From NCBI GenBank assembly GCA_031264875.1, contig JAISDK010000222.1:1-7120 (forward strand): DNA of 7,120 bases. Reading direction: 5' to 3'. A model generated the notes under the pieces. It did not search any database. It had not been told where the DNA came from and saw only the letters and a program-made list of their open reading frames with translations. Below, one piece after another: positions 1 to 5,243 of this stretch (the first letter of the stretch is position 1; each line of letters begins with the position of its first letter). Origin of the DNA: Prevotellaceae bacterium (lineage in GTDB: Bacteria > Bacteroidota > Bacteroidia > Bacteroidales > UBA932). The position numbers and the translations under genes were made by a program.

Positions 1-78
1 GTTCTCAAACAATGGCATCTTTTGCAAGTGTATTAGAAGATCCAGTGTTGATTTTTCGAGTGTATCTGTTCGTAGCAT
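1..78 (-). CDS. AbiEii/AbiGii-type nucleotidyltransferase, N-terminus only (partial)
   Basis: An open minus-strand frame starts with ATG at 78 and runs off the left edge, giving 26 residues: it begins MLRTDTLEKSTLDLL and continues IHLQKMPLFEN. The pattern TLxLLxxLQxMPLF is what typically precedes the LVGGTALAL nucleotidyltransferase motif in AbiEii-type proteins; that motif itself would lie outside the window. The start overlaps the last 46 bases of the DUF6922 gene, an arrangement commonly seen for this pair in Bacteroidota. Family members transfer nucleotides to RNA or protein targets and act as the toxin of AbiE-like abortive-infection or toxin-antitoxin systems. The assignment rests on N-terminal resemblance plus gene context, so the protein family is probable and its activity unknown. 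Confidence 0.62.
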   Translation of the reverse strand, partial: MLRTDTLEKSTLDLLIHLQKMPLFEN

Positions 79-332
79 CTGAATTGATTTTCGGGAGTAC
101 GGGTCACTGTTGCGATAAATGACAGAGATTCGGGGAACATACTTCTTATGCCGAGCGCTATTGACCTGATTTTGTCCATCCCATAATACCTGCGTATCAA
201 TCTCCAATCATCCCATGTACCGTAGTCTAACACCCGTCCTACAATATATCTGGCATGTTGTTCCATGTCTAATTCTGTTAAATCCGCATCCCAAAAGAGG
301 TTTGTCGAAAAAGATAATTTACTGTTTATCAT
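33..332 (-). CDS. DUF6922 family protein
   Basis: A protein of 99 residues beginning MINSKLSFSTNLFWDAD. It contains the family hallmarks: an N-terminal FWD, then ARYIVGRVLDYGTWDDW, then RRYYG, and a C-terminal RCYEQIHSKNQHW. No membrane segment or signal peptide is visible. A longer frame starts at 353 (MHLKIKD), but the likely -7 promoter element at 351-358 covers that codon, so the ATG at 332 is preferred. The gene overlaps the following AbiEii-like gene by 46 bases, so the two are almost certainly cotranscribed. In Bacteroidota such proteins often accompany AbiEii nucleotidyltransferases, and an antitoxin or accessory role is a reasonable inference; no biochemical function is established that I can cite. 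Confidence 0.75.
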   Translation of the reverse strand: MINSKLSFSTNLFWDADLTELDMEQHARYIVGRVLDYGTWDDWRLIRRYYGMDKIRSIALGIRSMFPESLSFIATVTRTPENQFRCYEQIHSKNQHWIF

Positions 333-350
333 ATCTTTTATTTTAAGATG

Positions 351-379
351 CAAAAATAGTTAAAAAACTTCATTTGCAA
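351..379 (-). promoter_or_regulatory. Candidate Bacteroidota promoter for the DUF6922-AbiEii pair
   Basis: Read on the minus strand, TATTTTTG (complement of 351-358) fits the -7 consensus TAnnTTTG, and TTG (complement of 377-379) lies 18 bases upstream, within the usual spacing. Transcription would begin near 344, leaving a leader of about a dozen bases before the ATG at 332. This supports the shorter start for the DUF6922 gene. Confidence 0.5.
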
Positions 380-430
380 CTTGGCGGTTTCTCCTCACGG
401 CTTCGCTTTCTGACCTTACGGTATCAAAGG

Positions 431-607
431 TCAGGAAACAGCCATATTCAACATGTTTCTCTTAAACAGAGACTTTCCACATCGAATCATTGCGCACATA
501 CCATGAGAAGCATGTATATGTCCGTATAAAACAGGATGCAAAGTACCGAATACATAACGGAGTATTTCACAATCATGCGACTGTATCACACAACCGTAAA
601 AATTGTA
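431..607 (-). pseudogene. Remnant of a calcineurin-like metallophosphoesterase C-terminus
   Basis: The minus strand is open from 607 down to a TGA at 433-431 but has no suitable start; an in-frame stop lies at 610-608. The stretch SHDCEILRYVFGTLHPVL followed by YGHIHASHGM resembles the end of small metallophosphoesterases, where a Cys-x-x-Leu helix is followed by a Pro-x-Leu-His strand and the metal-binding GHIH motif with a trailing HG or YG. Only about 30 residues match. The N-terminal DxH, GD and GNHD motifs are absent, and the last 20 residues look unrelated to the family. A hairpin at 407-438 contains the stop codon. I read this as a degraded gene end left by rearrangement beside the accessory block. 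A chance open frame is the alternative, but GHIHASHG is distinctive. Confidence 0.5.
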
Positions 608-621
608 TCATACAACCGTGA
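581..621. promoter_or_regulatory. Paired operator-like palindromes upstream of the regulator-mntA-hepT operon
   Basis: TTGTATCATACAA at 603-615 is a 13-bp palindrome with perfect 6-bp arms around a central C. A near copy, CTGTATCACACAA, lies at 581-593, and the similarity continues for several bases on the right (CCGTRA). The copies are 22 bp apart, two helical turns, so bound dimers would sit on the same face of the DNA. They end 10 bp before the -33 element. XRE-type regulators usually bind such palindromes and repress their own operon, so the products of the downstream HTH genes are the natural candidates to bind here. That binding is inferred. Confidence 0.5.
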
Positions 622-625
622 TATT

Positions 626-651
626 TTGCAATTATTTTTTACATATCTTTG
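626..651 (+). promoter_or_regulatory. Candidate promoter of the regulator-mntA-hepT operon
   Basis: TATCTTTG at 644-651 matches the Bacteroidota -7 element TAnnTTTG exactly. The nearest TTG at 626-628 is 15 bases upstream, slightly closer than the usual 17-23, so the -33 assignment is weaker. Transcription would start near 658, about 45 bases before the first ATG at 703. Confidence 0.5.
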
Positions 652-702
652 CACCCGTAAAAATATATTGATATATTAATTGATTGAATAAAGTTATTAA
701 TA

Positions 703-834
703 ATGAAAACACAGCCGCCGGAATACCCGATAGACCAAATCATAGAACTGCACAACGACAAAATTACCTTATGCAACGACAAAATCGCTTTATACGAGCG
801 AATGTTATTTAACTTTAACAGGGTATTTATATGA
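703..834 (+). CDS. Internally deleted copy of the HTH regulator (43-residue microprotein)
   Basis: A short frame beginning MKTQPPEYPIDQIIELHNDK. Its first eight residues match the start of the two downstream regulators (MKIQTPEY, MNTQTPEY), then it jumps directly to their C-terminal helix (PIDKIIEL...YERML). About 100 codons holding the whole HTH domain and linker are missing, but the frame is intact. The retained helix carries two seven-residue units (HNDKITL, CNDKIAL), more than either full copy, and ends early at NFNRVFI. The stop overlaps the next start as ATGA, so translation is probably coupled. It cannot bind DNA through an HTH. It could be a relic of tandem duplication, or a microprotein that pairs with the full regulators through the helix; the sequence does not decide between these. 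Confidence 0.6.
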   Translation: MKTQPPEYPIDQIIELHNDKITLCNDKIALYERMLFNFNRVFI

Positions 835-1268
835 AAATACAAACGCCGGAATACAGGGTACACCACGGACGCAATGTGAAACGTCTCCGCGAAATGCTTG
901 GAATCAAGCAGGAGGCCATAGCCATAGCGCTCGATTTAACTCAGCAGGCGATGTCGAAACTCGAACAGAAAGAAATTATTGAAGACACTCAACTGGACAT
1001 TATCGCTTCGGTATTGCGTGTTCCCGTGGCAGCTATCAAAAACATGAGCGACGAAACGGCAACAAACTATATCAACAGTTTTATCGACAGCGATACAATG
1101 GACGACAGTCATGTCAATATCAGTGAGAAAACGGATTACCTGCAGATGTTTAATCCTATAGACAAAATCATAGAATTATATAACGACAAAACCGAACTGT
1201 ACGAAAGAATGCTCAAAATTGAGCGTGAAAAGATAGAAATATTGCAAAAGAAATCTACAGAACATTAA
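831..1268 (+). CDS. XRE-type HTH transcriptional regulator, copy 1
   Basis: A protein of 145 residues. An HTH domain spans roughly residues 13-70: NVKRLREMLGIKQEAIA, then LTQQAMSKLEQKE as the recognition segment, then a VLRVPVAAIKNM tail. A variable acidic linker follows (about 78-107), and a C-terminal amphipathic helix runs from PIDKIIEL at 109 to the end. That helix contains one seven-residue insert (YNDKTEL) and ends in the Lys/Glu-rich KIEREKIEILQKK, probably a dimerising coiled coil. It is a cytoplasmic DNA-binding protein. It is closely related to the next gene, including at DNA level through the HTH region, so the two arose by tandem duplication. It starts within the stop of the upstream microprotein (ATGA). 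Its position suggests that it regulates the mntA-hepT operon. Confidence 0.9.
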   Translation: MKIQTPEYRVHHGRNVKRLREMLGIKQEAIAIALDLTQQAMSKLEQKEIIEDTQLDIIASVLRVPVAAIKNMSDETATNYINSFIDSDTMDDSHVNISEKTDYLQMFNPIDKIIELYNDKTELYERMLKIEREKIEILQKKSTEH

Positions 1269-1287
1269 TATATTAACAAGGTATTAT

Positions 1288-1707
1288 ATGAACACACAAA
1301 CGCCGGAATACAGAATACACCACGGACGTAACGTGAAACGTCTCCGCGAAATGCTTGGAATCAAACAGGAAGCCATAGCCGTAGCGCTCGACCTTACTCA
1401 GCAGGCGATGTCGAAACTCGAACAGAAGGAAATCATTGAAGATGATCAACTGGAAACTATCGCATCCGTATTGCACGTACCCGTCGAAGCTATCAAAAAT
1501 ATGAACGATGAAGCAGCAGCCAACTATATCAACAGCTTTACCAACAACGATAAAGTGGACTTTCACCATTACGACCACGACCATTATGCCCACTGTTCAT
1601 TCAACCCGATAGATAAAATCATCGAACTGTACGAGCGCATGCTCAAGATTGAGCGTGAAAAGATAGAAATTCTGCAAAAGAAATTCGATGAAAAACAGGG
1701 TTCTTAG
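1288..1707 (+). CDS. XRE-type HTH transcriptional regulator, copy 2, with His-rich linker
   Basis: A protein of 139 residues and paralogue of the gene before it: residues 1-85 are nearly the same, including the recognition segment LTQQAMSKLEQKE. It differs in two places. The linker at 91-105 is rich in metal-ligand residues (His93, His94, Asp96, His97, Asp98, His99, His102, Cys103). The C-terminal helix (from PIDK at 107) lacks the seven-residue insert, going straight from IIEL to YERML. It lies 19 bases after copy 1 and ends 2 bases before mntA, so one transcript is likely. Because the HTH regions are so alike, both regulators should read the same or similar operators, and the differing helices may control which partners dimerise. 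Confidence 0.9.
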   Translation: MNTQTPEYRIHHGRNVKRLREMLGIKQEAIAVALDLTQQAMSKLEQKEIIEDDQLETIASVLHVPVEAIKNMNDEAAANYINSFTNNDKVDFHHYDHDHYAHCSFNPIDKIIELYERMLKIEREKIEILQKKFDEKQGS

Positions 1708-1709
1708 AT

Positions 1710-1997
1710 ATGAATACAAGTGAAGTTATAAATAAATTGCAGGCAATAAAGCCATATCTGCAAAAGGAATATGCCGTAAAAAACCTTGGACTGTTTGGTT
1801 CGTTTGCCGATGGCACATATACCGACAACAGTGATATAGATATTATAGTGGAATTTGAGCGGCCTGTAGGATGGAAGTTCTTTTCGCTTGAAACATATCT
1901 TGAAAAAACGCTTGGACGCAGAATTGACCTTGTTACCCGCGATGCCTTGAAAGAGCAGATAAAACCTTATATTTTAAGTCAGGTACAATATATTTGA
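1710..1997 (+). CDS. mntA: MntA-type minimal nucleotidyltransferase (antitoxin)
   Basis: A protein of 95 residues with the minimal nucleotidyltransferase fold. The signature Gly-Ser-x10-Asp-x-Asp is complete: Gly30, Ser31, Asp42 and Asp44 within LFGSFADGTYTDNSDIDI. The third acidic residue is probably Asp73 in RRIDLV. In studied HEPN/MNT pairs, MntA neutralises HepT by transferring AMP from ATP to a tyrosine beside the HepT active site. All catalytic residues visible here are intact, so the enzyme should be active. The start is 2 bases after the regulator stop and the gene ends 3 bases before hepT, in keeping with cotranslation of antitoxin and toxin. Length is normal for the family. Confidence 0.92.
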   Translation: MNTSEVINKLQAIKPYLQKEYAVKNLGLFGSFADGTYTDNSDIDIIVEFERPVGWKFFSLETYLEKTLGRRIDLVTRDALKEQIKPYILSQVQYI

Positions 1998-2000
1998 ACA

Positions 2001-2348
2001 ATGAAAGAGCAACGTGTTTACCGGATGTATTTTGACGATATGCTTACTGCTATTGAACGTATTTTTGAATACACGCAAGGTTTCGACTTTACAGATTTCA
2101 AACGGGATTATAAAACCATGGATGCTGTTATTCGCAACTTCGAAATCATCGGCGAAGCGGCGAAAAATATTCCCGACAACATAAAGGAACAGTATCCTGA
2201 TGTACCGTGGAATGAAATGTATTCTCTGCGCAACCGTATTTCACATGCTTATTTTGGCATTGATTATGGAATAATTTGGGATATTATAACGAATGATCTG
2301 CCTGAAAGTAAATTGCAGATAGAAAAAATAAGCAGAGAAATACAATAA
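2001..2348 (+). CDS. hepT: HepT-type HEPN domain ribonuclease toxin
   Basis: A protein of 115 residues, all-helical HEPN fold (formerly DUF86). The RNase motif Arg-x4-His-x-Tyr is present at Arg77, His82 and Tyr84 (RNRISHAY), and the family motif GEAAKNIP occurs at 51-58. HepT toxins cleave RNA, and tRNA or mRNA targets have been reported for relatives. Tyr84 is the expected site of AMPylation by MntA. The gene lies 3 bases after mntA and is the last of the operon. Full length and an intact motif suggest a functional toxin. Such modules are implicated in phage defence and plasmid or island stability; which applies here cannot be told. Confidence 0.92.
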   Translation: MKEQRVYRMYFDDMLTAIERIFEYTQGFDFTDFKRDYKTMDAVIRNFEIIGEAAKNIPDNIKEQYPDVPWNEMYSLRNRISHAYFGIDYGIIWDIITNDLPESKLQIEKISREIQ

Positions 2349-2391
2349 ATTCAGGATACTGCATTTCTGATCGCTGATTGACATATAATCA

Positions 2392-2424
2392 CCTCGCACG
2401 GCGTAGTCTCCAGACCAGTGCCGT
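2392..2424. repeat. Decayed hairpin repeat, related to 6936-6971
   Basis: Bases 2392-2415 match 6936-6959 over 24 bp with one mismatch, including GGCGTAGTCTCCAGAC. At the right-hand copy the second arm completes a perfect 15-bp stem. Here the second arm has diverged (CAGTGCCGTC), leaving only the ACGGC/GCCGT and GTCT/AGAC pairings with an internal loop. It lies 44 bases after the hepT stop and could still act as a weak terminator. Confidence 0.55.
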
Positions 2425-2438
2425 CAATTTAAGCCATA

Positions 2439-2518
2439 CTATTGCTTATAAGTATTTTAATTTTAAGGACTTTAAAGTCTTTAAAGACTTTAAAGTCCTT
2501 AAGACTTATAGGCAATAG
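2439..2518. terminator. Large palindrome between convergent hepT and wecB
   Basis: Bases 2463-2502 form a perfect 40-bp palindrome centred at 2482/2483. Its core consists of three 9-bp units (ACTTTAAAG, TCTTTAAAG, ACTTTAAAG at 2469-2495), each containing the palindrome CTTTAAAG. An outer arm pair, 2439-2453 with 2504-2518, adds 15 pairs on the same axis with one G-T wobble; about nine extra bases on the left form an asymmetric bulge. No long U-tract follows in either direction. The site between two converging genes suggests a bidirectional transcription end or RNA-protecting hairpin. Confidence 0.6.
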
Positions 2519-2559
2519 CCCTGAAATGGCATGAAATAGCCAATTACTTTACACCCTTT

Positions 2560-3693
2560 CTACCTTGACAGAATCTGCACGATACGTTCACAAGCCTTTC
2601 CGTCGCCGTAAGGATTATGAGCCTGCGCCATACGGCTGTAAGCAGCGCTGTCGGACAGCAGCACATTGACATTTTCCACAATCTTGGCCGTATCGGTACC
2701 GACAAGTTTCACTGTTCCGGCCTCGACAGCTTCCGGACGCTCGGTAGTGTTGCGCATCACCAGCACCGGTTTTCCCAGCGAAGGCGCCTCCTCCTGTATT
2801 CCGCCGCTGTCGGTGAGAATCAGGCAGGAATGTTGCATCAGATACACGAAAGGCAAGTAGTCTATCGGGGGAATCAGGTGGATATTGGCAGTATCCGCCA
2901 ACAGTTCGTACACCGGTTTCTGTACATTGGGGTTCAGGTGGACGGGATAGACAATGTCGATATCCGTATTCAACAAGGCAATTTCCTTCAGAGCCTTGCA
3001 GATATTCATAAACCCGTCTCCAAAGTTTTCCCTCCGGTGTCCGGTGACTATGATATATTTCTTGCCCTTGTCGAGTTTATAGCCTTTCATCCGGAGTTCG
3101 GTTTCCATTTCGCGCCTCAGTCCCGATTCGGTACGCATAATCCTGTCGGCCATCAGCAGGGCGTCGATAACCGTATTTCCGGTTACGAATACGGTGCCTG
3201 CATCAATGTTTTCGCTCAGGAGATTGTTTCTGGACAGTTCGGTCGGGGCGAAATGGTAGTTGCACAGCCTGTCGGTCAGCTGACGGTTCATTTCTTCGGG
3301 CCATGGCGACTGCATGTTGTACGTTCTCAATCCGGCTTCGACATGGGCGATTTTCACATGCAGGTAGAAGGCGGCCACAGCAGTAGCCATGGCAGTGGTG
3401 GTATCCCCGTGAACAAAGACAGTGTCGGGCTGACAGTCGTTTAAAACATAGCGCATTCCCGACAGCACTTTTGACGTAATGTCATACAGGTCCTGATTTG
3501 GCGACATTATATCAAGGTCATAGTCGGGAACGATTTTGAAAATCTCCAGCGCCCGGTCGAGCATCTGCCTGTGCTGTGCCGTGACACAGACTTTCGTGAT
3601 GTAACTGTCGCCGTGCTTTTGAAATTCCTTTATCAGGGGAGCCATTTTTATGGCTTCGGGACGGGTGCCGAACACGAATAGCATTGTTTTCAT
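2560..3693 (-). CDS. wecB: UDP-N-acetylglucosamine 2-epimerase (non-hydrolysing)
   Basis: Cytoplasmic enzyme interconverting UDP-GlcNAc and UDP-ManNAc, the first step toward UDP-ManNAcA for surface polysaccharide. With the start at 3693 it has 377 residues, close to E. coli WecB (376). Motifs in order: GTRPEAIKMAPL (9-20), TAQHRQMLD (38-46), VHGDTTTA (94-101), HVEAGLRT (117-124), PEEMNR (132-137), TGNTVIDAL (171-179), TGHRRENFG (217-225), and LTDSGGIQEEAPSLGKPVL (293-311). Asp97, Glu119, Glu133 and His219 correspond to the known catalytic residues. A longer frame would add eight residues (MRIKKNAG), but the ATG at 3693 overlaps the upstream stop as ATGA, which fits translational coupling. The gene converges on hepT. 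Confidence 0.95.
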   Translation of the reverse strand: MKTMLFVFGTRPEAIKMAPLIKEFQKHGDSYITKVCVTAQHRQMLDRALEIFKIVPDYDLDIMSPNQDLYDITSKVLSGMRYVLNDCQPDTVFVHGDTTTAMATAVAAFYLHVKIAHVEAGLRTYNMQSPWPEEMNRQLTDRLCNYHFAPTELSRNNLLSENIDAGTVFVTGNTVIDALLMADRIMRTESGLRREMETELRMKGYKLDKGKKYIIVTGHRRENFGDGFMNICKALKEIALLNTDIDIVYPVHLNPNVQKPVYELLADTANIHLIPPIDYLPFVYLMQHSCLILTDSGGIQEEAPSLGKPVLVMRNTTERPEAVEAGTVKLVGTDTAKIVENVNVLLSDSAAYSRMAQAHNPYGDGKACERIVQILSR

Positions 3694-4907
3694 ACCGGCA
3701 TTTTTCTTAATCCGCAAAAATCCATTTCAATCTTGCCGTTATCCTGCTCGAGCAATAAAAACTCCCTGTGCTTCACCAGCCACACCACGATGTCGGCTCT
3801 TCGGTAGGCCTCGTCGTATGGCGTTAAAGTTTCATCCCCGGCAATATTCGGTTCCACAAGCAGCGCCTCGCCCTTGAATTCGGACATAATCCTGAGGCTG
3901 ATATACCGGGCGGGCGATTCGCGCATGTCGTCAATATCGGCCTTGAACGCCAGACCCATGCATGCAACTACGGGACGGGTGTGATTCACGGTTTCGAAGC
4001 CGGCACAGGCGTCGAGTATTTTCGATACGCACCATTCGGCTTTGCGGTCATTGACTTCGCGCGCCTGACGAATCACTTTGGCATGTTCGGGATATTCGGC
4101 AACGATGAACCACGGATCAACCGCTATGCAGTGACCTCCGACTCCGCATCCGGGCTGAAGGATATTGACGCGCGGATGCCTGTTGGCCAGCCTGATTAAC
4201 TCCCAGACATCAATCTCCGCCCTGTCGCACATCAGCGACAGCTCGTTGGCAAAAGCGATTTGAACATCGCGCGAGGAATTTTCGACCAGCTTGCACATTT
4301 CGGCCGTCCGGGCATTGGTTTCATGCAGCTTGCCTTTTACAAACATGGAATAAAATTCGCAGGCCATAGCTGTCGATTCGCTGTTTATGCCGCCGATAAC
4401 CCGGTCGTTATGTTCAAGTTCGTAAATCACATTACCCGGCAGTACACGTTCGGGACAGTAGGCAACATATATTCTGTCCTTCAGTTCGGGACGTTCCCCG
4501 AATATCATGTCCGCCATTTTTTCGGTAGTCATCACCGGCGAAGTCGATTCGATAATAAAAAGGTCGCCGGGTTTCAACAGGGGTATAACCGAGCGGGTTG
4601 CAGCTTCCACATGCGATATGTCCGGCAGCCTGTCCTGCTTAAAGGGCGTCGGCACAACAACTACATAAACGTCCGCTTCGACCGGCTGGCCTGTCGCCAG
4701 TAAATATCCGCTGTTCACAGCCTGCCTGACCATCGAATCCAGTTCAGGCTCAACTATGTGAATTTCTCCCCGATTGACAGTTTCAACAACATGCGGATTT
4801 ATATCAAACCCCGTTACTTTTATCTTCCTGCTCGCTGCAAAGGCGGCAGTTGGCAAGCCGATATATCCCATACCCAAAAACAGTACCTTTACTTTTTCAT
4901 TGTCCAT
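3690..4907 (-). CDS. wecC: UDP-N-acetyl-D-mannosamine dehydrogenase
   Basis: NAD-dependent cytoplasmic dehydrogenase that oxidises UDP-ManNAc twice to UDP-ManNAcA; length 405 residues, slightly shorter than E. coli WecC (about 420). The N-terminal NAD-binding Rossmann motif is FLGMGYIGLPTA (10-21). The central part has CPERVLPG (151-158) and KLVENSSRD (206-214), and the nucleophile is Cys260 in GCGVGGHCIAVDP. The C-terminal UDP-binding domain has GLAFKADIDDMRESPA (318-333). All expected catalytic residues are present. The distinction from UDP-Glc or UDP-GalNAc dehydrogenases relies on overall similarity and on the coupled wecB, whose product is its substrate. The pair supplies ManNAcA for a capsule or other glycan, but no glycosyltransferase or flippase lies in this window. 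Confidence 0.93.
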   Translation of the reverse strand: MDNEKVKVLFLGMGYIGLPTAAFAASRKIKVTGFDINPHVVETVNRGEIHIVEPELDSMVRQAVNSGYLLATGQPVEADVYVVVVPTPFKQDRLPDISHVEAATRSVIPLLKPGDLFIIESTSPVMTTEKMADMIFGERPELKDRIYVAYCPERVLPGNVIYELEHNDRVIGGINSESTAMACEFYSMFVKGKLHETNARTAEMCKLVENSSRDVQIAFANELSLMCDRAEIDVWELIRLANRHPRVNILQPGCGVGGHCIAVDPWFIVAEYPEHAKVIRQAREVNDRKAEWCVSKILDACAGFETVNHTRPVVACMGLAFKADIDDMRESPARYISLRIMSEFKGEALLVEPNIAGDETLTPYDEAYRRADIVVWLVKHREFLLLEQDNGKIEMDFCGLRKMPV

Positions 4908-5004
4908 ACATCAACATTAAAATTGTTTATTTCACTTATTCCTGTCCGGTTAATCGTCTTAAATAAAGACTTATATTAAATCCAGTCAAGTTTAAAACCG
5001 TTTG

Positions 5005-5038
5005 CAAAGTAAACGATAGCGGTCAGGGTAATTGACAA
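5005..5038 (-). promoter_or_regulatory. Possible promoter of wecC-wecB
   Basis: On the minus strand TTACTTTG (complement of 5005-5012) resembles the -7 element TAnnTTTG with the second base changed. TTG (complement of 5036-5038) lies 23 bases upstream, the far end of normal spacing. The leader to the ATG at 4907 would be about 90 bases. This is a tentative call. Confidence 0.3.
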
Positions 5039-5046
5039 CCACGCAA

Positions 5047-5059
5047 TTGTATCGCACAA
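5047..5059. promoter_or_regulatory. Operator-like palindrome upstream of wecC
   Basis: TTGTATCGCACAA resembles the palindromes at 581-593 and 603-615. With its flanks it matches AATTGTATCATACAAC at 14 of 16 bases (5045-5060 versus 601-616). It lies 8 bases upstream of the possible -33 element of wecC, a placement like that of the other pair. It may be a second target of the HTH regulators, or chance similarity in AT-rich DNA. Confidence 0.3.
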
Positions 5060-5137
5060 CGCACTTTGGTAATATACAACTGTTAATGCTGTCGGGTTAT
5101 AAATTGTCTGTACTGCTGTAAATTACAATAATGATCA

Positions 5138-5243
5138 ATTGTATTGCCGTCAGCTTTAGCTGACGGAACTTTTTGCACATCTTGTCTTTGGGCTTTTGTC
5201 CTGCATTTTCTTATCCGTCAGCTAAAGCTGACGGCAATACAAT
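5138..5243 (+). mobile_element. REPIN-like element, copy A (two inverted REP palindromes)
   Basis: A 106-bp element bounded by perfect 30-bp inverted repeats (5138-5167 and 5214-5243). Each inverted repeat contains the 20-base hairpin CCGTCAGCTTTAGCTGACGG or its complement, next to ATTGTATTG. The 46-base core runs from 5168 to 5213. A second copy in opposite orientation lies at 6785-6885. Homology between copies extends six bases past the right end (CGCTTA, 5244-5249). Two REP hairpins in inverted orientation are the architecture of REPINs, which are non-autonomous and mobilised by RAYT transposases; no such transposase gene is in the window. Confidence 0.65.

Larger units (their letters stand above)
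354..702. other. Intergenic region between divergent toxin-antitoxin-like operons
   Basis: No intact gene is present. In order the region holds the minus-strand promoter (351-379), a hairpin with stem TGACCTT at 411-417 paired with 427-433, a decayed metallophosphoesterase fragment on the minus strand, two operator-like palindromes (581-615) and the plus-strand promoter (626-651). The 50-base AT-rich leader from 652 to 702 shows nothing further. Confidence 0.6.

Noticed and set aside
639..866. Minus-strand open frame across the operon promoter and microprotein
   Set aside because: The sense-strand microprotein explains the coding signal by direct similarity to its paralogues; the antisense product is low-complexity hydrophobic.
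1273..1593. Minus-strand open frame of 106 codons opposite regulator copy 2
   Set aside because: It is a shadow of the duplicated regulator; a similar antisense frame opposite copy 1 is not maintained.
2463..2502. The 40-bp palindrome as a classical intrinsic terminator
   Set aside because: The required run of U after the stem is missing on both strands, so only a looser transcript-end role is proposed.
2617..3444. Long plus-strand open frame of 275 codons antisense to wecB
   Set aside because: It lies wholly opposite a well-conserved epimerase gene and its translation resembles no family; it is a by-product of wecB codon use.
4260..4703. Plus-strand open frame antisense to wecC
   Set aside because: It lies entirely within wecC on the other strand, with no recognisable motif and no promoter.
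5138..5243. REPIN-like copy A as a terminator for rluD or wecC
   Set aside because: It lies upstream of both divergent genes, and the second, inverted copy shows that it is a dispersed element.
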